Positions 17,445-26,936 of a DNA stretch of 64,000 bases are shown piece after piece. The notes under the pieces are model-generated. The model was not told the origin of the DNA and did no database searches. It worked only from the letters and a program-made list of their open reading frames with translations. This stretch comes from an uncultured Lachnospiraceae bacterium. Its GTDB lineage: Bacteria > Bacillota > Clostridia > Lachnospirales > Lachnospiraceae. The translations under genes were made by a program, and so were the position numbers. Within the stretch, counting starts at the first letter, position 1; the number at the start of each line of letters is the position of its first letter. The stretch covers positions 14,022-78,021 of the forward strand of contig CAJURQ010000013.1 in NCBI GenBank assembly GCA_910588955.1. Direction: 5' to 3'.

Positions 17445-18662
17445 ATGGATGCAATGACGTTGGATAAGTTTGAGGAGGCATACGAGGTTGTCAAAGAGGT
17501 GGCTTCGGAGACGAAGCTTGTGTACAGCGATTATTTCAGCGCACAGACCGGAAACAAGGTTTATCTGAAACCGGAGAATATGCAGCTCACGGGCGCGTAC
17601 AAGCTCAGAGGGGCTTACTATAAGATCAGCACGCTGACGGGCGAGGAGCGGGCGAAAGGGCTGATCACGGCATCCGCCGGAAACCATGCCCAAGGCGTCG
17701 CCTACGCGGCAAAATGCTACGGGGTGAAAGCGGTGATCGTGATGCCCACCACGACCCCGCTAATCAAAGTCAACCGCACCAAAAGCTACGGGGCGGAGGT
17801 GATTCTGTACGGGGACGTGTACGATGAGGCGTGCGCCCACGCGCTGGATCTGGCGGAGAAAAACGGCTATACTTTCGTGCATCCCTTCGATGATCTGGAT
17901 GTGGCGACGGGACAGGGCACTATCGCCATGGAGATTATAAAAGAACTTCCTTTGGTGGACTATATTCTTGTGCCCATCGGGGGTGGCGGTCTTGCCACCG
18001 GCGTATCTACGCTGGCAAAGCTTTTGAACCCCAAGATCAAGGTGATCGGCGTGGAGCCTGCGGGCGCGGCATGTATGCAGGCGTCCATCAAGGCGGGAAA
18101 GGTGCAGACCATGGCGCAGGTCAACACGATCGCGGACGGCACGGCTGTGAAAACGCCGGGCGAAAAGATTTTCCCCTATGTGAGCAAAAATCTGGATGAC
18201 ATCATCACTGTGGAGGATGAGGAGCTGGTGGTGGCATTCCTTGATATGGTGGAGAACCATAAGATGGTGGTGGAAAATTCCGGGCTTCTCACCGTGGCAG
18301 CGCTAAAACATCTGGATGTGAAGCATAAAAAGGTCGTTTCCATTTTAAGCGGAGGTAATATGGATGTGATCACCATGTCTTCCGTGGTACAGCAGGGTCT
18401 TGTGCTGCGCGACAGGATCTTCACCGTTTCGGTACTTCTGCCGGACAAGCCGGGCGAGCTCTCCCGGGTGTCCGACGTGATCGCGAAGCAGAGCGGTAAT
18501 GTCATCAAGCTGGAGCACAACCAGTTCGTTTCCATCAACCGCAACGCGGCGGTGGAGCTTAGGATTACGCTGGAGGCATATGGCACCGAGCACAAGAACC
18601 AGATTATCAAGGCGCTTGAGGACAACGGCTATCAGCCGAAGCTCGTGCGGGCGAGCGTGTAA
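17445..18662 (+). CDS. ilvA: Threonine ammonia-lyase (dehydratase) with ACT domain
   Basis: PLP enzyme converting threonine to 2-oxobutanoate and ammonia. The protein has 405 residues. LTGAYKLRGAYYKI holds the PLP lysine, SAGNHAQGVAYAAK and the glycine loop PIGGGGLATGV follow, and a single ACT-like domain covers about 330-405. This is the short form rather than the 510-residue two-ACT IlvA, so it could serve catabolism or isoleucine synthesis. No ilv or leu genes are adjacent. ATG 17445 and ATG 17454 are both possible after GAGGAGG. Confidence 0.9.
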   Translation: MDAMTLDKFEEAYEVVKEVASETKLVYSDYFSAQTGNKVYLKPENMQLTGAYKLRGAYYKISTLTGEERAKGLITASAGNHAQGVAYAAKCYGVKAVIVMPTTTPLIKVNRTKSYGAEVILYGDVYDEACAHALDLAEKNGYTFVHPFDDLDVATGQGTIAMEIIKELPLVDYILVPIGGGGLATGVSTLAKLLNPKIKVIGVEPAGAACMQASIKAGKVQTMAQVNTIADGTAVKTPGEKIFPYVSKNLDDIITVEDEELVVAFLDMVENHKMVVENSGLLTVAALKHLDVKHKKVVSILSGGNMDVITMSSVVQQGLVLRDRIFTVSVLLPDKPGELSRVSDVIAKQSGNVIKLEHNQFVSINRNAAVELRITLEAYGTEHKNQIIKALEDNGYQPKLVRASV

Positions 18663-18713
18663 ATATTTTATAAAGTGGATATGACTAAAGGAAAAAGGAC
18701 AGGACTCATATTC

Positions 18714-19562
18714 ATGCAAAAAATAAAAAAATATGTTATTATAACGGCAGCGGCGTTTGTCTATGCTGTCGGGGTGAGTCTCTTTACTGACCCTAATAAT
18801 ATGGCGCCGGGCGGCGTGACAGGTATTGCCATTATTCTGAGCAGGATTTTTCCGGTCAGCACGGGTACGTTTATCATGCTGATCAATATACCGATTTTGA
18901 TTTTTGCGATCTGGAAATTCGGGCTCGCGCTCACGGTATCCACAATTTATGCCACGGCTCTGATTTCGTTTTTCACGAATTTGTTGGCGGCATACGGTGC
19001 GGCGACGGATGATATTCTTTTGGCGGCGCTGGTGGGCGGTACGCTCACGGCGGTTTCCATCGGTGTGATTTTCCGGGCGGGGGCGACTACGGGAGGCATG
19101 GACATTATCGTCAAGGCGCTGCGTCTTCAGTTTCCGCATCTGAAGACGGGGAAAATCTTCTTTATTGCGGACGCACTTGTGGTGACCCTCTCGGGTATTG
19201 TGTTCCGGGATTTGAACGCCGCGCTGTATGCGGCGATCTCCGCCATCTGCACTTCTGTGGTGATGGACATTGTGCTCTACGGCAGGGACGAGGCGAGGCT
19301 TTTGTTTATCATCAGCGCGAAGGCGGAAAACATTGCGGAGCGTCTTTTGACGGATGTCGATATCGGCGTGACATATATAAAAGGGCAGGGCGCATATAGT
19401 GGAGATAACAAGCGGGTGATTATGTGCGTGGTGAAAAAGCCCGTATCGCCCAAAGCGGAGGAGATTGTGAAACAGGAAGACCCGGACGCCTTTATGATTA
19501 TCACAAGCGCGACGGAGGTGTTCGGGGAAGGGTACAAAAGCTACTTTAGCGAGCGCATGTGA
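18714..19562 (+). CDS. YitT family membrane protein (DUF161/DUF2179)
   Basis: The protein has 282 residues from ATG 18714, with AGGA 9 nt upstream. Five to six hydrophobic segments cover the first 200 residues, with GVSLFTDPNNMAPGGVTGIA and ATTGGMDIIVKAL typical of YitT proteins. A cytoplasmic DUF2179 domain follows from about 220 (GRDEARLLFIISAKAENIA, ending with TSATEVFGEGY). The family has no settled function; transport is the usual guess. An earlier GTG start at 18675 is possible. Confidence 0.85.
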   Translation: MQKIKKYVIITAAAFVYAVGVSLFTDPNNMAPGGVTGIAIILSRIFPVSTGTFIMLINIPILIFAIWKFGLALTVSTIYATALISFFTNLLAAYGAATDDILLAALVGGTLTAVSIGVIFRAGATTGGMDIIVKALRLQFPHLKTGKIFFIADALVVTLSGIVFRDLNAALYAAISAICTSVVMDIVLYGRDEARLLFIISAKAENIAERLLTDVDIGVTYIKGQGAYSGDNKRVIMCVVKKPVSPKAEEIVKQEDPDAFMIITSATEVFGEGYKSYFSERM

Positions 19563-19588
19563 TGTATGCGCATATAAAAGGAGAGTTT

Positions 19589-20722
19589 ATGCAGGAGAAT
19601 CATTCGCAGGGAAAGCGCGGCAGGAAGAAACGGAGGAGAAGTGAGAACAGTATCCTCGCGGGCTCTATTCTTCTCTGCATTATCACTTTGACGGCGGTAA
19701 CGGTCTGTCTGGTCATGGTATTCCAGTACCGGGCGGTTCAGCAGAAGAACACGGCGGTTATGAGCGAGCTTGAGGCGATCCGCCTGAGAGAAGAAGCGGC
19801 TTACAATCAGGCGGAAGTGGACGCTTTGATTGAGAGCGCGGTGGAGGAGACGAAGGAGGAAACGTCGGAGGAAGTGAGCAAGGCGTTCCTTGACAGGATG
19901 AAGGAGCTGATGACTTCCGGCGGCGGCACGACGGAGATGCTCAGAACCTTCTTCCCGGACGAGATCGTGCTGGCGGATGCCGGGCAGTATTATTTCTTCC
20001 CGATTCTGGAGGATTTGGCAAAGAATACATACAATCCCGAGTCTTTTATGGCGGACGGAGACGGTGTGGTTCATTACTATGAGGAGGGAGAGCGGATTTC
20101 CCGCAAGGGCATAGACGTGTCCCGTTATCAGGAGAAGATTGATTGGGAGAAGGTGGCGGAAGACGAGGTAGACTATGCCTTTGTCCGTCTGGGCATCAGA
20201 GGGTATACCGAAGGTGAGATTTTAGAGGACGAAACCTTCCAGAAAAATATCGAAGGCGCTTTAAAAAATGATATCGACGTGGGCGTTTACTTCTTTACTC
20301 AGGCTATGAGCGTGGAGGAGGCGGAGGAGGAAGCCGAGTTCGTGATCGAGTCCATCGCACCTTACAAGGTGGCTTATCCGGTGGTGATCGACGTGGAGGT
20401 GGTGACGAGCGCCAACGCGCGAAGCAATGACCTGTCCAAAGAGGAGCGGACAAAATACTGCATTGCTTTTTGCGAGAAAGTCAAAGAGGCGGGATATACG
20501 CCCATGATATATGGCAATTTGAAAACCTTTATGCTGCTTCTGGATATAGAACAATTGGAAGAGTACGACAAGTGGTTTGCCTATTATGACGAGACATACT
20601 ATTTCCCTTATGATTTCAAAATCTGGCAGTATACGAACAAGGGAAAAGTGTCCGGCATCAAGGGGGACGTGGACTTAAACGTCAGCTTTGACGCGAAAGA
20701 GCATGAGGAAGACGACGATTAG
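19589..20722 (+). CDS. Membrane-anchored GH25 muramidase
   Basis: The protein has 377 residues. An arginine/lysine-rich cytoplasmic start (GKRGRKKRRRSEN) precedes one membrane helix at about 20-45, then a helical stalk. The GH25 lysozyme domain occupies about 170-370, opening with KGIDVSRYQEKIDWEKV. It has the acidic centre YPVVIDVEV and the AFCEKVKEAGYTPMIYGN region. It should cleave peptidoglycan outside the cell while staying tethered. AAAGGAGAG fixes the start. It does not look like a phage lysin because it is anchored and no phage genes are nearby. Confidence 0.9.
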   Translation: MQENHSQGKRGRKKRRRSENSILAGSILLCIITLTAVTVCLVMVFQYRAVQQKNTAVMSELEAIRLREEAAYNQAEVDALIESAVEETKEETSEEVSKAFLDRMKELMTSGGGTTEMLRTFFPDEIVLADAGQYYFFPILEDLAKNTYNPESFMADGDGVVHYYEEGERISRKGIDVSRYQEKIDWEKVAEDEVDYAFVRLGIRGYTEGEILEDETFQKNIEGALKNDIDVGVYFFTQAMSVEEAEEEAEFVIESIAPYKVAYPVVIDVEVVTSANARSNDLSKEERTKYCIAFCEKVKEAGYTPMIYGNLKTFMLLLDIEQLEEYDKWFAYYDETYYFPYDFKIWQYTNKGKVSGIKGDVDLNVSFDAKEHEEDDD

Positions 20723-20792
20723 CGAGGGCGGCAAGCAGCGTTGGAAGGCTGACGCTGTGAAAATACAAAAAAAAGAAAGGCAGGGTTACGAC

Positions 20793-21461
20793 ATGAAATA
20801 CGAATTTGAAGGTACTGTAGAATTCCGGGAGAATGAAAATGCCATCTCCGTGCCATTCAATGTCTGGGAGGTATGCGAGAAGGTGGGAGACGCGCCGGTG
20901 CGGGTCTGCTTTGACGACGTGTGTTTTATCTGCGATCTGCTGCCGAAGGGGCAGGGATATTATGACATTCCGGTAAATCAGGAGACGCTCTCCAAGGTGG
21001 AGCTTGGAAAGAAATATCTGATTTCCATTGAGATCGTGGGAAACGTGATGGGCAGAATCGGAGACAGCCCTTACAGCGTAGAGCATCCGATACGCAAAGT
21101 TGACGGGGTGGAGCTTGTGACACAGCCTTGGGACGGTCTGTGCGGGCAGTCCTGCATTGCCATGATCGCTGGGACGACGCTTGACGAGGCGTGCGACATT
21201 ATGAAATGCCGGGAGTGGCAGGCGAACATGAGCAAGATGATCGCCACGCTGGAATATCTGGGCATCCGCCATGCGGATAAGATTGTGTATACCCTCGGCA
21301 AGAGCGTGGAGCTGCCGAAATGTACGATCATCATGGAGCGCATGGGCAGATACAGCCACTATCTCGTAGGGTATGACGGAAAGTATTACGACCCCAATCT
21401 GGGCGTGATCAAGGAATTTGACATGGCGAAGATGGTGGGGTATCTGGAAATCGTCGTGTAA
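20793..21461 (+). CDS. DUF1905-like domain fused to a papain/C39-like domain
   Basis: The protein has 222 residues. Residues 1-85 resemble the DUF1905 beta-barrel (YEFEGTVEFRENENAISVPF, then GYYDIPVNQETLSKVELGKKY). Residues about 105-220 look like a papain-fold cysteine peptidase related to C39: QPWDGLCGQSCIAMI would carry the nucleophilic Cys, and SHYLVGYDGKYYDPNLGV the His and Asp/Asn. There is no signal peptide, so it is cytoplasmic. Activity and substrate are unknown; a catalytically inactive binding domain is also possible. Confidence 0.65.
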   Translation: MKYEFEGTVEFRENENAISVPFNVWEVCEKVGDAPVRVCFDDVCFICDLLPKGQGYYDIPVNQETLSKVELGKKYLISIEIVGNVMGRIGDSPYSVEHPIRKVDGVELVTQPWDGLCGQSCIAMIAGTTLDEACDIMKCREWQANMSKMIATLEYLGIRHADKIVYTLGKSVELPKCTIIMERMGRYSHYLVGYDGKYYDPNLGVIKEFDMAKMVGYLEIVV

Positions 21462-21501
21462 CGCGGAAAAGAGATTTTGCAAAGCGAAATGGTTCCTATG
21501 A

Positions 21502-21537
21502 AAAAGCTGTCCTCTGTAAAAACAGGAGACAGCTTTT
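21502..21537. terminator. Strong bidirectional terminator
   Basis: AAAAGCTGTC and GACAGCTTTT pair fully, with inner CTCTG/CAGGA pairing. A and T tracts on both sides let it serve both the plus-strand gene ending at 21461 and the minus-strand gene ending at 21561. Confidence 0.85.
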
Positions 21538-21560
21538 ATGTTGTCTATGGGGAAATCAGA

Positions 21561-22334
21561 TCAGGTTTCGTTCATTTTATGTATGGATTCGGCAATGCTG
21601 TTGGCGTCCTGCGTGATCTTTTTATAAATTTCCGTGGACTGCTTGGAGAAAGTACCCATCTGTTTCGCAATGATACCGAAGCCTGCACCCGCCGCGCCGA
21701 CTCTTGCCGTCTCAATGGAGGCGTTCAGCGCCATGATCGTCTGCTTGGAAGCGATACCCTCGAGCTCCTTGGTGTTCTCCTTGATCCGCGCCACTGTTTC
21801 GGTTGCATTTGCAATCTCTTCTTCCCATACATGGATCTTTTTGTATTCCGTAGCGCTCATATATTCCTGTACGACCAGAATATTTACCATGTCTGTCAAG
21901 AGGGAAACAGCGGCGCGGATGGACGGTTCCGTACGCACAGGGACTTTGTGGGCGGCACGGATGTAAACCTCCGGGTCAACGCCCAGCTCTTCCGCGACCG
22001 CGGTAAGCTTTTCGTCATCCGGCTCGCGGGAGAAAACTTGTCCGCCAATCATACGACCTAACTTTTCACCGTTTAAAATGATATCAATGGAAAATTCCAT
22101 AAGCCCGGCATGGCACTCGTAAATGCCCTGTCCGGCAGCCATACATTTCTGACAGCGCTTCGATCCTTCCTGACAGCCCTGCGTCTGCTTCGTACAAAAG
22201 TCGGTAAAACCGCTTCCCTTTGTCATATAATTGCCGTCCATGTCAACGGCGATGACAGCGAGACCGGTTGCCTGCGAAAATGTATCCTGAATTTTTTGTA
22301 AATGTGATATATCCATAAAATCCGAGAGCTTCAT
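21561..22334 (-). CDS. Cytoplasmic PocR-domain chemoreceptor-like protein
   Basis: The protein has 257 residues from the ATG at 22334, preceded by GAAGGAGGGGG. Residues 1-165 form a PocR ligand-binding domain, with CTKQTQGCQEGSKRCQKC and CHAGLMEFSIDIILNGEKLG. The rest is a short MCP-type hairpin with ASKQTIMALNASIETARVG. There is no membrane segment and no HAMP, and the signalling region is shorter than in full receptors. It may sense a small metabolite inside the cell and join CheA/CheW arrays; whether it still signals is unclear. Confidence 0.85.
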   Translation of the reverse strand: MKLSDFMDISHLQKIQDTFSQATGLAVIAVDMDGNYMTKGSGFTDFCTKQTQGCQEGSKRCQKCMAAGQGIYECHAGLMEFSIDIILNGEKLGRMIGGQVFSREPDDEKLTAVAEELGVDPEVYIRAAHKVPVRTEPSIRAAVSLLTDMVNILVVQEYMSATEYKKIHVWEEEIANATETVARIKENTKELEGIASKQTIMALNASIETARVGAAGAGFGIIAKQMGTFSKQSTEIYKKITQDANSIAESIHKMNET

Positions 22335-22453
22335 GAAGAGATCCCCCTCCTTCAACAATATTGTAATTATTATAGCATGTTTTTTTCGGAATGCCTATCT
22401 TTTTGTATGGTATAATACAAAATATAAATCAGACGAAAAGGCAGGACAGCGGG

Positions 22454-23125
22454 ATGACGGAACTGTATTATGCGGAGGATGATCCGGATATTGCGGGTAT
22501 GGTGAAAGCATATCTGGAGCGGAAGGACATAAAAGTGTCGGTGTACGGCACGCTTGCGGATTTGAAGCTGGCGCTTGCGCAGCGTCTGCCCTCTATGGTG
22601 CTGCTTGACTGGAACATGCCGGACGGGCGCGGGGACGGGCTGTGTAGGTGGATTCGCGGGCGTTTTAAGGAACTGCCGGTTATTTTTCTGACGGTGCGGG
22701 GCGACAGCGCGGATATTGTCTCAGGGTTCGAGAGCGGCGCGGACGACTATGTGGTGAAGCCCTTTGCCCTCGAGGTACTCTATTCCCGCGTTCAGGCGCT
22801 CTTTCGCAGAAGCGGAAACGCTGGCGGGCAATACCTGTCCTGCGGGGAAATCGCGATGGATTTGAACCGGATGCTTGTTACCTGCAAAGCGGAGGAGGTC
22901 AGTTTAAGCGCGGTGGAATATCAGGTGCTTTTGTGCCTGATGAGGAATAAGGGAAGGATTGTGACGAGAGAAAAACTGTTGGAACAGGTCTGGGACGTCA
23001 ACGGGAACTATGTGAATGACAATACATTGACTGTGACAGTCAAACGTCTGCGGGACAAGCTGGGAAAGCCGCTATGTCTGAAAACGGTGAGGAGCGTGGG
23101 TTATCGTATGGAGGATATGTTATGA
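22454..23125 (+). CDS. OmpR-family response regulator
   Basis: The protein has 223 residues. The receiver domain has acidic AEDDPD and phospho-acceptor Asp52 in LLDWNMPDGRGDG. The C-terminal winged helix has LSAVEYQVLLCLMRNKGRIV and ENDTLTVTVKRLRDKLG-like spacing. It overlaps the kinase start by 4 nt (ATGA) and heads a four-gene unit with a kinase and an ABC transporter. Such units usually respond to antimicrobial peptides. Confidence 0.93.
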   Translation: MTELYYAEDDPDIAGMVKAYLERKDIKVSVYGTLADLKLALAQRLPSMVLLDWNMPDGRGDGLCRWIRGRFKELPVIFLTVRGDSADIVSGFESGADDYVVKPFALEVLYSRVQALFRRSGNAGGQYLSCGEIAMDLNRMLVTCKAEEVSLSAVEYQVLLCLMRNKGRIVTREKLLEQVWDVNGNYVNDNTLTVTVKRLRDKLGKPLCLKTVRSVGYRMEDML

Positions 23126-23991
23126 ACGGCAGGGGAAAGCGGAGGCTTATAGAAGGATTACGGCGGCATAGGAGTATGAGGAAACGTCTGCGGGAACTGA
23201 CGGCATATCTGGAGCAGGCGGATGCGGGGAACGCGCCTGTTCTCTCCGCTTTAGGGGAGGATGAGCTTTCCAGACTGGAGGATCAGATTTATAAGACGGT
23301 GACTTACCTGTATCAGACGCGTGAGGAGGCGGTGCGGACAAAAAATGAGTTTGCGCAGAACCTGTCCAATATCGCCCATCAGATTAAGACGCCAATCACA
23401 GCGATTTCTCTGTGCGCACAGGCGATGGAAGGGGAAGAGAACAGAGAAGGACGAGAGCAGATTCTCAGGCAGCTTACAAGACTGACGCATCTGGAGGAAG
23501 CTTTGCTTCTTCTGGCACGGTTAGATGCCGGTACGCTTGCTTTAAAGAGGGCGGAGACGGATGTCTATACCCTGCTTATGCTTGCGGCGGATAACTTGCA
23601 GGAGATTTTCGCGCAGTCGGAGGCTGCCGTGGACATTCCGGAACTTGGGGAAATGCGGATTACGGTCGATCCGGACTGGACTATGGAGGCGGTGATGAAT
23701 CTGATGAAAAACTGTGCGGAGCATGGTGCGGGCGGATGCGTCCGCTGTTTTTATGAACAGAACCCCCTGTATACGGAAATACGGATATGGGATGAAGGCG
23801 CGGGATTTGTAAGGGAAGACCTTCCCCGCCTGTTTGAGCGGTTTTACCGGGGGAAAAACGCGGGAGAGGGCGGCATCGGTATAGGTCTTGCGCTTGCAAA
23901 GGAGCTGATTGAGCGGCAGGATGGCGCTATCCGCGCAAAAAATCTGCCGGAGGGCGGCGCGTGTTTTGAGATTCGGTTTTACCGTCACTGA
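23122..23991 (+). CDS. Soluble sensor histidine kinase
   Basis: The protein has 289 residues. There is no transmembrane segment; the N-terminal 80 residues are a charged coiled region. The phospho-accepting His86 lies in LSNIAHQIKTPITAI, and the ATPase has MKNCAEHGAGG, IRIWDEGAGF and GGIGIGLALAKELIE. Lacking its own sensor, it probably receives its signal from the transporter downstream, as BceS-type kinases do. That is inference, since BceS itself has two membrane helices. Confidence 0.9.
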   Translation: MNGRGKRRLIEGLRRHRSMRKRLRELTAYLEQADAGNAPVLSALGEDELSRLEDQIYKTVTYLYQTREEAVRTKNEFAQNLSNIAHQIKTPITAISLCAQAMEGEENREGREQILRQLTRLTHLEEALLLLARLDAGTLALKRAETDVYTLLMLAADNLQEIFAQSEAAVDIPELGEMRITVDPDWTMEAVMNLMKNCAEHGAGGCVRCFYEQNPLYTEIRIWDEGAGFVREDLPRLFERFYRGKNAGEGGIGIGLALAKELIERQDGAIRAKNLPEGGACFEIRFYRH

Positions 23992-24099
23992 GTTGTCACT
24001 TTCGCCTGATATGATAATTAGGCAGGTGCGAAACACGTCGCGGATTTTCTGGTCGTTTCGCATTGGCTTGATTATGAAAAGTGAAGGAGGAACAGACGC

Positions 24100-24780
24100 G
24101 TGAATATTCTAACATGCGAGGGAGTGAGTAAGGTGTATGGATCCGGGGGCAATCGAGTGACAGCGCTTGCGGGGATTGATCTTAAAGTTGACAGGGGAGA
24201 GTTTGTGGCGGTTACGGGGGCGTCGGGCTCCGGTAAATCCACTTTGCTGCATATTCTGGGAAGCGTGGACAAGCCGACGGGCGGCAGGGTAACCGTGGAG
24301 GGAACCGACCTTTCCGAACTGAATCAGACGCAGGCGGCAATTTTCCGGCGCAGGAAGGTGGGGCTGGTGTACCAGTTTTATAATCTGATTCCCACGCTGA
24401 CGGTGCGAAAAAACATTCTGATGCCGCTCACATTGGATAAAAAGAAAGTGAATGATGTGTACTTTGAGGAGGTGGTAAAGACGCTTGGTCTCTCTGAGCG
24501 GCTGGAGGCTCTGCCGAATCAGCTTTCCGGCGGGCAGCAGCAGAGGGTGGCGATCGCCCGATCCCTGATTTATCGCCCGGCGCTACTCTTGGCGGACGAG
24601 CCAACCGGAAATCTGGATCAGAAAAATTCCGGGGAAATCATGGATATGCTCAAACTCTCCAACCGGAACATGAAGCAGACCATAGTGCTGATTACCCACG
24701 ATGAAAAAGTTGCTCTGGAGGCGGACAGAATCATCACCATAGAGGATGGCCGCATTGTGGGCGACGAGAGAAGGAGGTAG
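24100..24780 (+). CDS. ABC transporter ATPase (MacB/BceA type)
   Basis: The protein has 226 residues from GTG 24100 after GAAGGAGG. Walker A is GASGSGKSTLLHILGSVD, the signature is QLSGGQQQRVAIARSL, and Walker B is LLLADEPTGNLD. It pairs with the FtsX-type permease that begins 5 nt after the stop. Mechanotransmission or peptide-detoxifying function is inferred from the family. Confidence 0.95.
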   Translation: MNILTCEGVSKVYGSGGNRVTALAGIDLKVDRGEFVAVTGASGSGKSTLLHILGSVDKPTGGRVTVEGTDLSELNQTQAAIFRRRKVGLVYQFYNLIPTLTVRKNILMPLTLDKKKVNDVYFEEVVKTLGLSERLEALPNQLSGGQQQRVAIARSLIYRPALLLADEPTGNLDQKNSGEIMDMLKLSNRNMKQTIVLITHDEKVALEADRIITIEDGRIVGDERRR

Positions 24781-24785
24781 TGCAG

Positions 24786-26810
24786 ATGTGGAGAGAATAT
24801 TCGTCGGGTTATCTGAAAAACAACCGCTCTGCCGCCGTTTCCGTTATGACAGCCGCGTTTATTTCGTCGCTGCTTTTATCGTTGTTAAGCTGTCAGTTTT
24901 ACAATATGTGGAAGTATGAGGTGGAACGGCTGCGGGCGGAGGGAGACCAGTACGCGCTGATGGCGATGTATCTGGTGCGCGACGCAAATGATGAGGCGCC
25001 AAGGCTGGTATTTCCGCTGTTTCTCTTGATTATGGGGCTTGCCTCATTTTCGCTTATCGTTATCATACACAATGCCTTCGCGGTGTCCATGCAGGCGAGA
25101 ATCCACCAGTTCGGTATTTTGTCCAGCATTGGGGCGACACCGAGACAGATTCGGACCTGTCTCTTGCAGGAGGCGGCATACCTGTGCGCGGCGCCGATTC
25201 TGGTTGGAACGCTGCTTGGCATAGCGGGGAGTATGGGGCTTCTGGCTCTGTTGGAGATGTTGGCACGGGAGGTGGAAGGCAGGCGGGCGTCGGTGTTCGG
25301 GTACCATCCGCTGATTCTTTTGTTTACGCTTTTGATAACGGCAATCACCATAGGGATATCCGCATGGATGCCGGCAAGGAAACTGAGCGTGATGACGCCG
25401 CTTGAGGCAATCAAAAATACACGGGAGCTGGAACTGAGAAAAAAATACAATTCTCCGGGGCTTTCCCTTCTGTTCGGCGTGGAAGGAGAGCTGGCGGGAA
25501 ACGCGCTGCGGGTACAGCGAAAGGCGCTTCGGACGGCGTCGGTGTCGCTTCTTTTGTCCATGACGGCTTTTGCGCTGATGCAGTGCTTTTTTACCCTGTC
25601 GGATATCAGTACAAGGGAGACATTCTTTGAAAAATATCAGGACGCATGGGACATTATGGTCACGGTGAAAGACACGGGGATAGGCAGTTTTGGGGAGATG
25701 GAGAAACTGCGTCAGATACCGGGTGTGGATGACGTGGTTGTGTACCAGAAGGCGCGTGCGAAGAGTCTGCTGTCGGAGGAAAATCTGAGTGGGGAAATGA
25801 GGGCGAACGGGGGATTTTTCCATGATAACGGGAAGTATGTGGAGCGGGACGGGGAATTTTTTAGAGTGAGTGTGCCGATTGTCGTAATGGATGACGCAAG
25901 CTTTCTGGCGTACTGCGAAGCGATAGGCGCGCCACAACGGACGGATGGGGCGGTGATACGCAATCTCATCTGTGACGTGACCAACCCGGATTTCAGGCAT
26001 CCGCAGTATATGCCCTATATAAAGGAGGCGGACACGACAAGGCTTGTAGCGCGGACGGGTGATGTGGCTGCGGAAATGTCGGTTTCGGATTGCGCGCAGA
26101 CGGCAGAGATTCCGGTTATTGCCTATACGGAAGAAGTTCCCGTATTGCGGGAAGAATACGCCACCCTTGACAAGTACGAGCTGGTGCACTTTGTTCCGGC
26201 GAGCCTGTGGAGAAAATTGGAAGAAGGGATTGGCGGCGCGGAGGAAGATACCTTCATCCGCATTCTTTGCAGGAAAGGAGTCAGTCTGGAAGAACTGGAT
26301 ACGATTCAGGGAGAAATCGAAAAAAGCCTTGCGGGAGCTTATACGATAGAGAGTGAGAACCGCATCCGGGAATATGAGACGAACGATGAGAAGATACAGG
26401 GAATGATGCTCGTGCTGGGGACTTTTTGTGTGCTGCTCGCGCTGCTCGGCTTGGGCAACGTGTTTTCCAATACGCTCGGCTTTGTACGGCAGAGGAAGCG
26501 GGAGTTTGCCAGATATCTTTCCGTGGGCATGACGCCGGGAGAACTGCGGAAAATGTTCTGTATTGAGGCGTTTGCGCTTGTGGCACGCCCGATGCTGTGG
26601 GCGGCGGTCGTCGCGGTCTTGGCGGTGGGCGCTATGTTGAAGGCAAGTTATATGAATCCGGCAGAGTTTCTGGCTGAGGCGCCTTTTGTGCCAATCGGCG
26701 CGTTTATGCTGGCGGTCGGCGGCGCGGTGGCGCTTGCCTATTATCTGAGCTGGCGCAGGATGCGGGAGATGAATCTGTCGGAGGTTCTGAGGGATGATAC
26801 GATGATGTAG
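24786..26810 (+). CDS. FtsX-domain ABC permease (BceB-like)
   Basis: The protein has 674 residues. TM1 is at about 18-38, followed by an FtsX core at about 75-215 (FSLIVIIHNAFAVSMQARIH, then QFGILSSIGATPRQI). Another helix is near 255. A large extracellular domain covers about 275-540, and a second FtsX core runs from 540 to the end (KREFARYLSVGMTPGEL). AAGGAGG sits 8 nt before ATG 24786. It should work with the ATPase and two-component system upstream as a peptide-sensing and resistance module. Confidence 0.9.
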   Translation: MWREYSSGYLKNNRSAAVSVMTAAFISSLLLSLLSCQFYNMWKYEVERLRAEGDQYALMAMYLVRDANDEAPRLVFPLFLLIMGLASFSLIVIIHNAFAVSMQARIHQFGILSSIGATPRQIRTCLLQEAAYLCAAPILVGTLLGIAGSMGLLALLEMLAREVEGRRASVFGYHPLILLFTLLITAITIGISAWMPARKLSVMTPLEAIKNTRELELRKKYNSPGLSLLFGVEGELAGNALRVQRKALRTASVSLLLSMTAFALMQCFFTLSDISTRETFFEKYQDAWDIMVTVKDTGIGSFGEMEKLRQIPGVDDVVVYQKARAKSLLSEENLSGEMRANGGFFHDNGKYVERDGEFFRVSVPIVVMDDASFLAYCEAIGAPQRTDGAVIRNLICDVTNPDFRHPQYMPYIKEADTTRLVARTGDVAAEMSVSDCAQTAEIPVIAYTEEVPVLREEYATLDKYELVHFVPASLWRKLEEGIGGAEEDTFIRILCRKGVSLEELDTIQGEIEKSLAGAYTIESENRIREYETNDEKIQGMMLVLGTFCVLLALLGLGNVFSNTLGFVRQRKREFARYLSVGMTPGELRKMFCIEAFALVARPMLWAAVVAVLAVGAMLKASYMNPAEFLAEAPFVPIGAFMLAVGGAVALAYYLSWRRMREMNLSEVLRDDTMM

Positions 26811-26936
26811 GCAGCGGATTAACTTTGCATCATTTATGAAGCCGGGATTGTGTGCCAGATCCGGCAATGTTCATTTGCGTTGCTTGCCGCAACAGGGGTT
26901 CTTCCGTATCATGGTGGTGAAAGGAGGGCATTGTTG

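Noticed and set aside
19589..20722. Prophage lysin
   Set aside because: The GH25 protein is membrane-anchored, and no phage structural or holin genes are present.
25044..26867. 607-codon minus-strand frame under the FtsX permease
   Set aside because: It is antisense to a clear two-FtsX-domain protein, with low-complexity His/Arg-rich composition typical of a shadow frame.
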